Notes: generated by a model not told the origin, from the sequence alone. A stretch of 64,000 nucleotides of DNA from Mesorhizobium sp. dw_380 (GCF_018588885.1 NZ_JAFFIW010000013.1:1-64000); one strand, 5' to 3'; shown: positions 45,150 to 62,680, counted from the stretch's first letter. Translations and numbers: made by a program.

Positions 45150-46802
45150 GTGGTGCCGGGGCGCTGTTTCGACAAGAAAGCATGGTGGTTGCGGGCACTG
45201 GTCCGTCTTGTGCTGCTGGCCGCTCTTATGCTGCCTATCCCTGCGGTGCAGGCCCAGGAGCAGTCGCTGGACATCCCGCCGATGCGGTTCGCCGTCGTGC
45301 GCAGCAATGTGCCGGGCTGCGAGCCCAATTGTCCGGAATGGATATCGGCGGAAGGCACCATCGAGGCGGGTACGCCGCTGCTGCTCAAGCGCATGCTCAA
45401 GGCGCTCAAAGGCCGGCAATTGCCGGTGATCGTGAATTCCCCAGGCGGCAATGTTGATGCGGCCGTGGCGCTTGGCCAGATGATCCGCAAGAACAAGCTT
45501 GACATCGCCGTCGGCACGACGGTGTTTTCCGGCTGCGAGCCGGAGATGAAGAATTGCAGGGATAACAAGGGCAAGGGCGCCGACTATTTCGGCATGGCCT
45601 ATGACAGCGGCGCCATGTGCAATTCTGCCTGCCCGCTGATGTTTTCCGGCGGAATTCGCCGTGTGGTTGGAGACTTCGCCTATCTCGGCGTCCACCAGAT
45701 CACCACCACCTACCGGCGCGAGAAGCTGCTCTACCGGACCACCTACCGGATCCTGAACGGCAAAAAGAAGATCATCAGCACTACGGTCGTCAGCCGGAAG
45801 AACGCGGGCAGCTACAAGACCTATGAAATGAGCAAGGCGGTCGAAAAGAAGCTTTCGGCCTATTTGCAGGGGATGGGGATTGGCGAGGGCGTGTTCATAA
45901 CCATGAAGAACACGCCGGCCAGCGAAATCCATCAGCTGGTTCTCCAAAACATGCTCCGGATGAACCTCGTCACGTCCCTGGACACCGTCGACCTTTTCAC
46001 TGCCGGAACAGTCTGCAAGGCGAATCCGATGCCGGCGAATTGCCGGGAGATCCTGACGGACAAAGATACGAGGCCGGCCGATCTCCCGATCGCCCAGGCA
46101 AAACCCGCTCTCCCTGCGCCGACGGTAGCCGCGGCGCCAAAGGAGGCGGACATGCGCTTCGTGCTTGTGCGCGGCAGCAACCCGCTCTGCAATCCCGACT
46201 GTCCGGAATGGATCTCGGCGGAGGGTTCGATCTCCGCGCAGACGCCGGAAAAGCTGCGCCAGGCGCTCGATGCCATCGCCGGCCGGCGGTTGCCGATCGT
46301 GATCAACTCGCTGGGAGGCGACGTCGAGAGCGCGCTTGCCGCAGGCAGGCTGATCCGGGAACGCAAGCTCGACATTGTCGTCGCCCACACGGATCTCGCG
46401 GATTGCGATCCCTCGGCGGATTGCCTGGCCAATGGCGGCGTCCACACCGGGCTCGCCATCGAATCGGAGGCTGAATGTGCTTCGGCCTGTCCGATCATGG
46501 TTGCCGGTGGCGTCAGACGCTTCATCGGCCCGGCCGTGCGCCTCAGCGTCGGCTCCCTTGGCTTGGAAGACAAGGTCAAGGCGTATCTCGAGGAGATGGC
46601 GATCAAGCCTGGACTGTTCTCCATCTCCTCGTCTCAACAAAAGATCGATCGGGAAACGATGCTGAAATTCGGATTGGCGACGGGGCGTCACTCTGCCGAC
46701 GAACTGACAGGCGCCACCATATGCAGGTCAGTTCCGAGGCCGGACAATTGCCGGGTCGTGCCGTCAGCCAACGCCGAGGCCGACACGCCGGCCAAACTAT
46801 AG
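45150..46802 (+). CDS. Secreted protein with two ClpP-like domains, the second lacking the catalytic His
   Basis: Product of about 550 residues with a signal segment (LVRLVLLAALMLPIPAVQAQ-type LVRLVLLAALMLP...). Two copies of one domain follow, about 286 residues apart: MRFAVVRSN...CPEWISAEGTI and MRFVLVRGSN...CPEWISAEGSI; GRQLPVIVNSPGG and GRRLPIVINSLGG; AMCNSACPLMFSGG and AECASACPIMVAGG. They look like ClpP/crotonase-fold periplasmic proteases with Ser in CxSAC (about 159 and 445). The first has LGVHQI with a His at about 182; the equivalent in the second is SVGSL. The start (TTG 45141 or GTG 45150) is uncertain; I use 45150 for its distance from GAGGGAG. No named family is recognised. Confidence 0.85.
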   Translation: MVPGRCFDKKAWWLRALVRLVLLAALMLPIPAVQAQEQSLDIPPMRFAVVRSNVPGCEPNCPEWISAEGTIEAGTPLLLKRMLKALKGRQLPVIVNSPGGNVDAAVALGQMIRKNKLDIAVGTTVFSGCEPEMKNCRDNKGKGADYFGMAYDSGAMCNSACPLMFSGGIRRVVGDFAYLGVHQITTTYRREKLLYRTTYRILNGKKKIISTTVVSRKNAGSYKTYEMSKAVEKKLSAYLQGMGIGEGVFITMKNTPASEIHQLVLQNMLRMNLVTSLDTVDLFTAGTVCKANPMPANCREILTDKDTRPADLPIAQAKPALPAPTVAAAPKEADMRFVLVRGSNPLCNPDCPEWISAEGSISAQTPEKLRQALDAIAGRRLPIVINSLGGDVESALAAGRLIRERKLDIVVAHTDLADCDPSADCLANGGVHTGLAIESEAECASACPIMVAGGVRRFIGPAVRLSVGSLGLEDKVKAYLEEMAIKPGLFSISSSQQKIDRETMLKFGLATGRHSADELTGATICRSVPRPDNCRVVPSANAEADTPAKL

Positions 46803-46895
46803 CGCCGCCGCGTCTGTCGGACTGGCCATCGAGGCAGGTTGAGGCGGGCGAGCCGCTCCGTTACCGTCAGCGGCGATCGAGGACAGGTGATCGTC

Positions 46896-47378
46896 ATGGG
46901 CAAGGACATTCCGACACTTTACGAATGGGCTGGCGGCAGCGAGGCGCTGAACCGGCTGACACAGACCTTCTATGACAAGGTGGCGCGGGACCCGATTGTC
47001 GGCCCGGTGTTCAAGACCATGTCGCCGGACCATCCCGCTCATGTCGCAGCCTTCATCGGCGAGGTCTTCGGCGGACCCAAGACCTACAGCGAACATTTTG
47101 GCGGTCACCGCGAGATGGTCATGCATCATCTGGGCAAGCATCTGACCGAAGAGCAGCGCCGCCGCTGGATCAATCTCCTGGCCGATGCTGCAGATGCCGT
47201 CGGCCTGCCCGACGATCCGGAGTTCCGTTCGGCTTTCATGGGCTATGTCGAATGGGGATCGCGGCTGGCCGAGATGAACTCCAATCTCGGCGAAACCTGC
47301 GATCCGGAGACCGAGCCGATGCCGGCCTGGGGCTGGGGCGTGCCTGGCGGGCCGTACCGGCCGCCGGACGCAAAGTGA
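46896..47378 (+). CDS. Group II truncated haemoglobin
   Basis: A 160-residue 2-on-2 globin. Key features are PTLYEWAGGSEALNRLTQTF, YDKVARDPIVGPVFKTMSPD, the proximal His region HFGGHREMVMHHLGKHLTEE, and a helix H around RSAFMGYVEWGSRLAEMNSN. The C-terminal extension (MPAWGWGVPGG) of Trp/Pro is longer than usual. It may bind O2/NO under stress. The ATG at 46896 has GGACAGGTGA upstream. It follows the ClpP-like gene by 93 bases; functional linkage is not evident. Confidence 0.9.
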   Translation: MGKDIPTLYEWAGGSEALNRLTQTFYDKVARDPIVGPVFKTMSPDHPAHVAAFIGEVFGGPKTYSEHFGGHREMVMHHLGKHLTEEQRRRWINLLADAADAVGLPDDPEFRSAFMGYVEWGSRLAEMNSNLGETCDPETEPMPAWGWGVPGGPYRPPDAK

Positions 47379-47608
47379 GCTTCCATCTGCGGGGAGGTGT
47401 CGGGCTGATGCCCTGAAGAGGGCAGCCGGCGTCTCCATGAACCGCGCCAGCGCCTTCAATCATGAACTCGAGATCGACCGTGATGGGCTGGTCGTCGGCT
47501 ATCCCGATTCCCGGCGAAGGGGATGAAGGCGCGTTTGCGTGCAAACCACTCTTTACAGAGGGCGCGGAAGCTTTTAGGAAGCCACTGCTGCGCCGAGGCG
47601 CGCACGAT

Positions 47609-47684
<76 letters not shown>

Positions 47685-48045
47685 TTTCCTAAATGGCCAT
47701 CACAAACGATATTTTACGGGCTGGCCTTTGAAAATCGGCGACCCGCTTGCCATATTAGGACGATTGGGGCATAAGAGCGCGATAGCCGGGACGGAACGAC
47801 TGGATGGTTCCGAGGCGGCGTTTGGTCATAAAGCGGACACTTGCCACTTGCGTGGATCAAGAATCGGTTTTATGTAGACGAAACAGACACGCGACGCGTG
47901 GAGCTGGGAAGCCGGCTTTACGCGTCTGATTTGCATGGGCGAAATGATTGCGCTGATTCGGCGCGAGATTGGGCTCAGGCGGCACGTCCCGGCCAGCGGG
48001 ATCATCCAGGGGGCCCGGCCAACGGGTCTTGAAGACAGGCGGCAT
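47685..48045. other. secE leader and promoter region (361 bp)
   Basis: No gene. The best promoter is CTTGCG (47847) - 17 bases - TTATGT (47870), close to the alphaproteobacterial consensus. It would start secE-nusG about 165 bases upstream. An alternative lies near 47740-47760. Several short frames are open but unlike genes. Confidence 0.45.
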
Positions 48046-48249
48046 ATGGCTTCGAAAACCACAAATCCTTTCGTCTTTCTCCAGCAGGTCCGCGCGGAGA
48101 CAGCCAAGGTGACTTGGCCGTCGCGTCGCGAGACGATGATCTCGACCATCATGGTTCTGGCCTTTGCTGTGATTGCGATGATCTTTTTCTTCACCGCCGA
48201 TCAGCTCATGGGCCTTGCCGTCGAACAGATTCTGGGCATTGGACGTTAA
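48046..48249 (+). CDS. secE: Preprotein translocase subunit SecE
   Basis: Short single-helix form of 67 residues. NPFVFLQQVRAETAKVTWPS then SRRETMISTIMVLAFAVIAM and MIFFFTADQLM; the conserved KVTWPSRRE loop precedes the single transmembrane helix. It is upstream of nusG by 27 bases. Confidence 0.98.
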   Translation: MASKTTNPFVFLQQVRAETAKVTWPSRRETMISTIMVLAFAVIAMIFFFTADQLMGLAVEQILGIGR

Positions 48250-48276
48250 GTCCGGCGATTACGGAGAAGTCGAAAA

Positions 48277-48804
48277 ATGACTGCGCGCTGGTACATCGTC
48301 CACGCCTATTCGAACTTTGAAAAGAAGGTCGCCGAGGACATCGAGAACAAGGCCAAGCAGAAGGGCCTGTCCGCCGATATCGAGCAGATCGTGGTGCCGA
48401 CCGAGAAGGTCGTCGAGGTTCGTCGCGGCCGCAAGGTCGATGCGGAGCGCAAATTCTTCCCAGGCTATGTGCTGTTGAAGGCGAATTTGACCGATGCCGT
48501 GTTCTCGCTGGTGAAGAACACGCCGAAGGTCACCGGCTTTCTAGGCGACTCCAAGCCGGTGCCGATCACCGAGGCGGAAGCGCAGCGCATCCTGAACCAG
48601 GTGCAAGAAGGCGTCGAGCGGCCGAAGCCGTCGGTCACCTTCGAGATCGGCGAGGCGATCCGCGTCTCGGACGGTCCTTTCGCGTCGTTCAACGGTTTCG
48701 TCCAGGAAGTGGACGAGGAGCGGGCGCGGCTCAAGGTGGAAGTTTCGATCTTCGGGCGCGCCGTGCCCGTCGATCTGGAATTCGGACAAGTCGAGAAGGG
48801 CTGA
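48277..48804 (+). CDS. nusG: Transcription antitermination factor NusG
   Basis: Product of 175 residues. NGN domain with WYIVHAYSNFEKKVAEDIEN and FFPGYVLLKANL, then a KOW domain with VSDGPFASFNGFVQEVDEER. It couples RNA polymerase to the ribosome and Rho. Confidence 0.98.
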   Translation: MTARWYIVHAYSNFEKKVAEDIENKAKQKGLSADIEQIVVPTEKVVEVRRGRKVDAERKFFPGYVLLKANLTDAVFSLVKNTPKVTGFLGDSKPVPITEAEAQRILNQVQEGVERPKPSVTFEIGEAIRVSDGPFASFNGFVQEVDEERARLKVEVSIFGRAVPVDLEFGQVEKG

Positions 48805-48993
48805 TCCGAAATCCCCGATGTTGGGCCGGCGACGCCGGTCTGGCGATCAGGGAAGGCGGCGCGGAGGCGCGCGGCCTGAGAACGGTGGGAGGCGAATGTG
48901 GCTTTAGCCGGCCGCGCGAACCGCACCACCAGACTGCAACCGCCGGGGTTTCCCAGATAGTGGGCACCGGCACAGACAAAGGCAGGAAAAGAG

Positions 48994-49422
48994 ATGGCTA
49001 AGAAAATTGCAGGCCAGCTCAAGCTCCAGGTGAAAGCGGGATCGGCGACGCCGTCTCCTCCGATCGGCCCGGCGCTTGGTCAGCGTGGCATCAACATCAT
49101 GGAGTTCTGCAAGGCGTTCAACGCGCAGACCCAGGAGATGGAAAAGGGATCGCCTATACCGGTCGTCATCACCTACTACCAGGACAAGTCCTTCACCTTC
49201 GTCATGAAGACGCCGCCGGTGAGCTACTTCCTGAAGAAGGCGGCGAACCTGACGTCGGGCTCGAAGGAGCCGGGCAAGATCAAGGCCGGCACGATCGGCC
49301 GCGACAAGGTGCGCGCCATCGCCGAGCAGAAGATGAAGGATCTGAACGCAAACGACGTCGAGGCGGCCATGCGCATGGTCGAGGGCTCCGCCCGCTCGAT
49401 GGGTCTGGAAGTGGTGGGCTAA
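48994..49422 (+). CDS. rplK: 50S ribosomal protein L11
   Basis: 142 residues. [20 protein letters not shown] and [20 protein letters not shown] mark the N-terminal domain; the C-terminal domain carries [20 protein letters not shown]. It starts 189 bases after nusG and ends 4 bases before rplA. L11 binds 23S rRNA in the GTPase centre. Confidence 0.98.
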   Translation: MAKKIAGQLKLQVKAGSATPSPPIGPALGQRGINIMEFCKAFNAQTQEMEKGSPIPVVITYYQDKSFTFVMKTPPVSYFLKKAANLTSGSKEPGKIKAGTIGRDKVRAIAEQKMKDLNANDVEAAMRMVEGSARSMGLEVVG

Positions 49423-49426
49423 GATC

Positions 49427-50125
<699 letters not shown>

Positions 50126-50518
50126 TTAAGACCATCTGGATCGGCTGTTGAACAGCTGATCCGCGAAGAATTCCGGGCCTCGGATTTATCCTGGGCCCGG
50201 TGCCGGAAGCCGAAAGGCTTCCGGACATCCTGTCCGAGATTGCAGGCGGCCCAAAAGCCTTAATTCATGTGGGCCTGCATGAGACGGGTGAAGACCGGAC
50301 AACGGAGCGACTGCTCCAATGAAAGGTTCGAACCGTGTTTGCCTTTTGTCTGCGCATCGCCGGCTTGGCCGTAGATGTGGCGAAAGGGGGCAGGATCCTC
50401 GAGCGTCGTTCGGGAGATCCGTTACTGGATGGCCCGGCCGGCAAAAGGCAACCCGACGCCTGTCCTCGTCAATGGGAATGTTCCCGTTGGCAGGATTGGG
50501 GTCAACTGGAGATAGGCA
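50126..50518 (+). promoter_or_regulatory. rplJ leader (L10 autoregulatory region, candidate)
   Basis: A 393-base gene-free stretch before rplJ with stable hairpins: CCGGAAGCC-GAAA-GGCTTCCGG (50203-50224, perfect 9-bp stem with a GNRA tetraloop) and CCGGGCC...GGCCCGG (50173-50201). The downstream half is GC-rich and structured. An L10/L12-binding leader is usual before rplJ in bacteria, but I cannot fold the region or locate the binding loop. Confidence 0.6.
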
Positions 50519-51037
50519 GTGGACAGAGCGGAAAAACGCGAACTCGTCACGGGCCTGAATGATGCGTTTTCGGGCGCAGGTTCAGTGGTCGTGGCCCACT
50601 ATGCCGGTATCACCGTCGCGCAAATGAACGACCTTCGGTCGAAAATGCGCGCCGCCGGTGGCACCGTTAAAGTCGCGAAGAACCGTCTCGCCAAAATCGC
50701 TCTTCAGGGCACGGACTCCGCATCGATCATCGACCTGTTCAAGGGGCAGACGCTGATCGCTTATTCGGAGGATCCGATTGCGGCGCCGAAGGTCGCGTCC
50801 GATTTCGCCAAGGGAAATGACAAGCTTGTCATTCTCGGCGGCGCAATGGGCACCACCTCGCTCAATGCCGACGGTGTGAAGGCACTCGCCACACTTCCGT
50901 CGCTCGATGAGCTGCGCGCCAGGCTGGTTGGCATGATCGCCACGCCGGCAACCCGGATCGCCCAGATCGTCAATGCGCCAGCGGCCTCGGTCGCGCGCGT
51001 CATCGGCGCTTACGCCCGGAAGGACGAGGCGGCATGA
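50519..51037 (+). CDS. rplJ: 50S ribosomal protein L10
   Basis: 172 residues from a GTG start at 50519, with GGAG about 7 bases upstream. [20 protein letters not shown] then [20 protein letters not shown] are family hallmarks; the C-terminal Ala-rich helix ([20 protein letters not shown]) holds L12 dimers in place. It ends 54 bases before rplL. Confidence 0.97.
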   Translation: MDRAEKRELVTGLNDAFSGAGSVVVAHYAGITVAQMNDLRSKMRAAGGTVKVAKNRLAKIALQGTDSASIIDLFKGQTLIAYSEDPIAAPKVASDFAKGNDKLVILGGAMGTTSLNADGVKALATLPSLDELRARLVGMIATPATRIAQIVNAPAASVARVIGAYARKDEAA

Positions 51038-51091
51038 GGCCGTTCCTCGCTATCAAAAACACACGTTCGAACCTAACGAAGGAATACAACA

Positions 51092-51469
51092 ATGGCTGAT
51101 CTCGCAAAGATCGTAGACGACCTTTCGAAGCTGACTGTCCTCGAGGCGGCCGAGCTGTCGAAGCTTCTGGAAGAAAAGTGGGGCGTTTCCGCCGCTGCTC
51201 CGGTGGCTGTTGCCGCCGCTGGCGGTGGTGCGGCCGCTGCTGCTCCGGTTGAAGAGAAGACCGAATTCGACGTCGTCCTCACCGACGCCGGCGCTCAGAA
51301 GATCAACGTCATCAAGGAAGTCCGCGCCATCACCGGTCTTGGCCTCAAGGAAGCCAAGGACCTGGTCGAAGCGGCTCCGAAGCCGGTCAAGGAAGCCGTT
51401 TCCAAGGCCGACGCCGACAAGTTCAAGGCCCAGCTGGAAGCAGCCGGCGCCAAGGTCGACCTGAAGTAA
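51092..51469 (+). CDS. rplL: 50S ribosomal protein L7/L12
   Basis: 125 residues: N-terminal dimerisation helix ([20 protein letters not shown]), Ala/Val-rich hinge ([18 protein letters not shown]) and the C-terminal factor-binding domain ([20 protein letters not shown]). The stalk recruits elongation factors. Confidence 0.99.
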   Translation: MADLAKIVDDLSKLTVLEAAELSKLLEEKWGVSAAAPVAVAAAGGGAAAAAPVEEKTEFDVVLTDAGAQKINVIKEVRAITGLGLKEAKDLVEAAPKPVKEAVSKADADKFKAQLEAAGAKVDLK

Positions 51470-51480
51470 GCGTAAAAGCG

Positions 51481-51606
51481 GCGGGCGGCCTCGCGCCGTC
51501 CGCCACTCCCTTCGCCTGGAGGGAGGACGCGTAGCGCGAGATGTACGAGAACCTCTTTCCTGAGGGCCGGAACCGGCCTTCAGGAAACGGGTTTTCTCCC
51601 GTTTTA
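51481..51606 (+). promoter_or_regulatory. Attenuator/processing hairpins between rplL and rpoB
   Basis: Three structures follow rplL: a G-C rich stem at about 51481-51504 (GCGGCGGGCGG against GCCGTCCGCC with one G-T pair), a nearly perfect 15-bp stem at 51556-51587 (TTTCCTGAGGGCCGG against CCGGCCTTCAGGAAA with a 2-base loop), and a short terminator-like ACGGG-TTTTCT-CCCGT followed by TTTA at about 51587-51606. In E. coli the same gap has an attenuator and an RNase III site; that role here is inferred. Confidence 0.6.
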
Positions 51607-51719
51607 GCCGGCCGCCGAATGGCTGCCGGAGAACAGACAGAGAGCCGCCGCCGAGGTGGCTCAGTATGCAAGGCGGGCCGCGGCGAGGCTTGTCCCGAGT
51701 TTAGAGCTAAGGAGCGACG

Positions 51720-55856
<4,137 letters not shown>

Positions 55857-55862
55857 GGCTAC

Positions 55863-55889
55863 GGCGCGCCGCACAAGTTGCGGCGCGCC
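55863..55889 (+). promoter_or_regulatory. Perfect 11-bp hairpin between rpoB and rpoC
   Basis: GGCGCGCCGCA and TGCGGCGCGCC with a CAAGT loop, 6 bases after the rpoB stop and no T-run. It is unlike a terminator; it may stabilise or process the message. Confidence 0.7.
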
Positions 55890-55984
55890 AAACGAATTCG
55901 ACGGCCAGTGGCCGATAAAGACGGCGGGCATTCGGCCCGCGTTAGATGCAAGGGGTTTTCGAGGACCCCGAAAAGGAGAACGGC

Positions 55985-60181
<4,197 letters not shown>

Positions 60182-60208
60182 GCGCGGCGGCAAGAGATCT
60201 CAGGCAAC

Positions 60209-60240
60209 AAGGCCGTCGGGGCAACCCGGCGGCCTTTTTT
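60209..60240 (+). terminator. Intrinsic terminator of rpoC
   Basis: AAGGCCGTCGGG, GCAA loop, CCCGGCGGCCTT, then T6. Strong stem and T-run; it also faces the end of the minus-strand HTH gene. Confidence 0.92.
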
Positions 60241-60242
60241 CT

Positions 60243-60455
60243 TTATTCGGGCAGCGCCTCGAAGCGGAGCAGGTCACCCGGCTGACAGTGAAGATATTCG
60301 CAGATGCGTTCCAGCGTGTCGAACCGGATGCCTTTGACCTTTCCCTGTTTCAGAAGGGAAAGGTTGGCTTCGGTGATGCCGACATGTTCGGCGAGGTCCT
60401 TCGACTTCACGTTTCGTTCGGCGAGGACGACATTGAGCCTAACCCTTATGGGCAT
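60243..60455 (-). CDS. YozG-like Cro/C1-type HTH regulator
   Basis: 70 residues, all of it the HTH domain: MPIRVRLNVVLAERNVKSKD then AEHVGITEANLSLLKQGKVK and ICEYLHCQPGDLLRFE. It follows the DUF2975 gene by 13 bases in one unit; this pair is common in bacteria, though its role is unclear. Confidence 0.92.
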   Translation of the reverse strand: MPIRVRLNVVLAERNVKSKDLAEHVGITEANLSLLKQGKVKGIRFDTLERICEYLHCQPGDLLRFEALPE

Positions 60456-60468
60456 GAGCTGATCCTTA

Positions 60469-61038
60469 TCAGATGAACTGCGCGTTTTCGTCGGCGAGCA
60501 CGGATGCTTCCGATATGACCCAGGTAATCACCGCGATGATACCGGCGCTCAGCAAGGTCAGCAGCGTGTCGCTGTCGATACCAAGCGCCAGCCGGTGTTG
60601 GCCGGCAGGTGCGTCCAAACTCAACAGAACGGACAACACTGCCCCTGAAACTGGTTTCAGCAAGGCGGACGCCAACAGCCCGAGGCCGAAATACCGCAGA
60701 CTCCTGACGGCGTTCTGGCCGAAGAAGTCTCCGGTCGCGAAGGCCTGGAAGGAACGTCGGGCTGCCATCAGCGCGAAAACGAGACAGGTGAGCGGCACGA
60801 ACGAGATCGCGAACCCCGCCAGTCTTCGACCGAGGCCGAATTCATTCAGCCACGCCTGAGGGATGTCTGCATCTGCGGCGATCGAGGCACCAGAGGCGGT
60901 GAGCCAGTAGAACAGCAGACCGAGGCTCAGCAGTATTGCCAACGCAACGAAGCATCTTGCCAGCACAAGGCTGAGAAGGCGGATGCGTCTCAATCTCATC
61001 TGACGATCTGGGTCCGTGATAGCGGGGTCAATCATCAC
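60469..61038 (-). CDS. DUF2975 family membrane protein
   Basis: 189 residues with four hydrophobic helices: VLARCFVALAILLSLGLLFY, LAGFAISFVPLTCLVFALMA, FGLGLLASALLKPVSGAVLS and TLLTLLSAGIIAVITWVI. A conserved QAFATGDFFGQNAVRSLRYF loop marks DUF2975. Function unknown. It is cotranscribed with the HTH gene. A palindrome lies upstream. Confidence 0.92.
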   Translation of the reverse strand: MMIDPAITDPDRQMRLRRIRLLSLVLARCFVALAILLSLGLLFYWLTASGASIAADADIPQAWLNEFGLGRRLAGFAISFVPLTCLVFALMAARRSFQAFATGDFFGQNAVRSLRYFGLGLLASALLKPVSGAVLSVLLSLDAPAGQHRLALGIDSDTLLTLLSAGIIAVITWVISEASVLADENAQFI

Positions 61039-61058
61039 TGTCTCGCTTTCAGAAAGAA

Positions 61059-61077
61059 ATTATCGTTTTACAATAAT
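61059..61077. promoter_or_regulatory. Imperfect palindrome upstream of the DUF2975-HTH pair
   Basis: ATTATNGT-TTT-ACNATAAT: 7 of 8 arm positions pair. It is in the AT-rich 93-base gap between two divergent genes, near another perfect palindrome TTATGCATAA (61082-61091). It is a candidate site for the HTH protein encoded by the operon. Confidence 0.5.
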
Positions 61078-61131
61078 AAATTTATGCATAATAATGATTG
61101 ATGTCAACATTTGATTCAACAGGAGCTACCA

Positions 61132-61533
61132 ATGCCTTCCGTTAAACGCGAGATTGCCGTTGCCGCCATCGGGTTCATGGTGGCGCTCGTGACGCCCTTT
61201 TCGGCCCATGCTCTGCCGTCGACAGCGACAGGTCGGATATCGGTGGGGCAGGTGATGGAGATGATCGAAAAAGCCAACTCCAGTCCAATCGCCAGGCAAA
61301 CGCTCGTCGCCTATGTCGCTGGGGTTGGTGAAGCCGCCGGCGCGATTGTCGATACGATCGGCAACGCTTCACGCACAGTGTCCTGCCGGAGATCTTTCAG
61401 TCTGGACACGGGCTCGGTGCGCGCCGCCCTTGAAGCAGGCGCACCCCGTCAGGACAACTGGTCGCAAACGCCGGCGACCCCGCTGATCATTGCCGACATG
61501 ATCAAGCGCGCAGGTTGCCGAGCCAGGGATTGA
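61132..61533 (+). CDS. Exported protein of unknown function (Rap1a/Tai-like?)
   Basis: 133 residues with a signal peptide (AVAAIGFMVALVTPFSAHAL). The mature part has GRISVGQVMEMIEKANSSPI, VAYVAGVGEAAGAIVDTIGN and a cysteine pair (CRR... and GCRARD). The layout faintly recalls Rap1a/Tai-type periplasmic proteins, but it is too weak to assign. CAGGAG before the ATG at 61132. Confidence 0.7.
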   Translation: MPSVKREIAVAAIGFMVALVTPFSAHALPSTATGRISVGQVMEMIEKANSSPIARQTLVAYVAGVGEAAGAIVDTIGNASRTVSCRRSFSLDTGSVRAALEAGAPRQDNWSQTPATPLIIADMIKRAGCRARD

Positions 61534-61546
61534 TTGTTGCAGCCAG

Positions 61547-61582
61547 CTATCGTTGCGTGATCATCGGATCACGCAACGATAG
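61547..61582. terminator. Perfect 16-bp hairpin between convergent genes
   Basis: CTATCGTTGCGTGATC and GATCACGCAACGATAG with a 4-base ATCG loop, sitting 13 bases past the plus-strand stop and 5 bases past the minus-strand one. No T-run, but symmetrical, so it may stop transcription from either side. Confidence 0.75.
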
Positions 61583-61587
61583 GAGAA

Positions 61588-62514
61588 TCAGTCGAAAAAC
61601 GCGTCGACCACATTGCGCTTGCCGAGCATGAAGGCGTCGGCGACATGCTGCAGCGGCGCGAGGTCGACGTCGGAGGTTCCGGCGCGCACGATCTCGGCGA
61701 AGCGCTTATAAAGCATCGGGTATTCGGCTTCCGGTTCCTCATGGACGACCTGGCCGTCGATGGCGAGCTTCGAGCCGCCGCCTGAAAGTACCATCTTTCC
61801 CGCGTCGGTGTCGGCAAGGATGTCCCAGCTTTGCGGGCCGGTTTGCAGCCAGTCGAGCTCCATCGTCACTGGCAATCCGTTCGAGGTGCGGAAGGCGACT
61901 TGCGCCGCGACCGGGGCGGCGCGGTTTTCGGGAAAGTCGAGCACGGCCGAGGTGATGAACATCGCCGGCAGGATGTGGGTCGCGATCGACAGCGCGTTGA
62001 TGCCGGGATCGAAGACCCCGAAGCCGCCTGGCGCCCAGATCCAGTCCTGGTTCGGATGCCAGCGGCGCACGTCTTCTTTCCAGACGATCGCCGCCAAGCG
62101 GATCCGGGTCGATGCGAGGAACCCGCGTGCGGCCTCCACCGCCGGCGCATACCGCGAGTGCCAACTGGCGAACAGCGAGACGCCTTGTCTTGCCGCGAGC
62201 GCCTTTAGATCCTCGACCTCGCTGACGGTGGCGCCAGGGGGCTTCTCCAGGAAAACATGCTTCTTTGCCTCGAGCGCGGTGCGCGCGGCGTCGTAACGGA
62301 ACTGCGGCGGCATGCAGAGCGATACGGCCTCAAGCTCGGGCACCGCGTCGAGCATAGCTTCGATGGTGGGAAAATTCGGAATACCTTCGACCTTGCCGTG
62401 GCGGCTGGCGGCGGCGACGAGGCGATAGTCCTGGTCTTTCGCCAGGGCCGGAAGGTGCTGGTCGCGGACGATCTTGCCGACGCCGACGATGCCTATCTTT
62501 ATGGGCTGGGACAC
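61588..62514 (-). CDS. Gfo/Idh/MocA-family dehydrogenase (aldose 1-dehydrogenase-like)
   Basis: NAD(P)-dependent sugar dehydrogenase of 308 residues from a GTG at 62514, with CGGAG upstream. Rossmann start IKIGIVGVGKIVRDQHLPAL; EKPPGATVSEVEDLKALAAR with the catalytic EKP; WHPNQDWIWAPGGFGVFDPG mid-domain; and ILPAMFITSAVLDFPENRAA. It resembles D-galactose/L-arabinose 1-dehydrogenases; the true substrate is open. It stands between the HTH module and the rpsL cluster, alone on its strand with the next small gene. Confidence 0.93.
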   Translation of the reverse strand: MSQPIKIGIVGVGKIVRDQHLPALAKDQDYRLVAAASRHGKVEGIPNFPTIEAMLDAVPELEAVSLCMPPQFRYDAARTALEAKKHVFLEKPPGATVSEVEDLKALAARQGVSLFASWHSRYAPAVEAARGFLASTRIRLAAIVWKEDVRRWHPNQDWIWAPGGFGVFDPGINALSIATHILPAMFITSAVLDFPENRAAPVAAQVAFRTSNGLPVTMELDWLQTGPQSWDILADTDAGKMVLSGGGSKLAIDGQVVHEEPEAEYPMLYKRFAEIVRAGTSDVDLAPLQHVADAFMLGKRNVVDAFFD

Positions 62515-62680
62515 GGTCGCTCCGTCCGTTGGGTGGTGATCAGCGCTTCTTATCAGAACACTTGCCCCGAACAAGCCAGAGCTGGACGGTCAGCCAGCTT
62601 TGCCGAAACTGCAGCGTCCAACTTTTTCTTCCGCCGGAAGGGGGCTGGCGCCGATTCGAAAGGCGAGGGGTGCCTGATTC

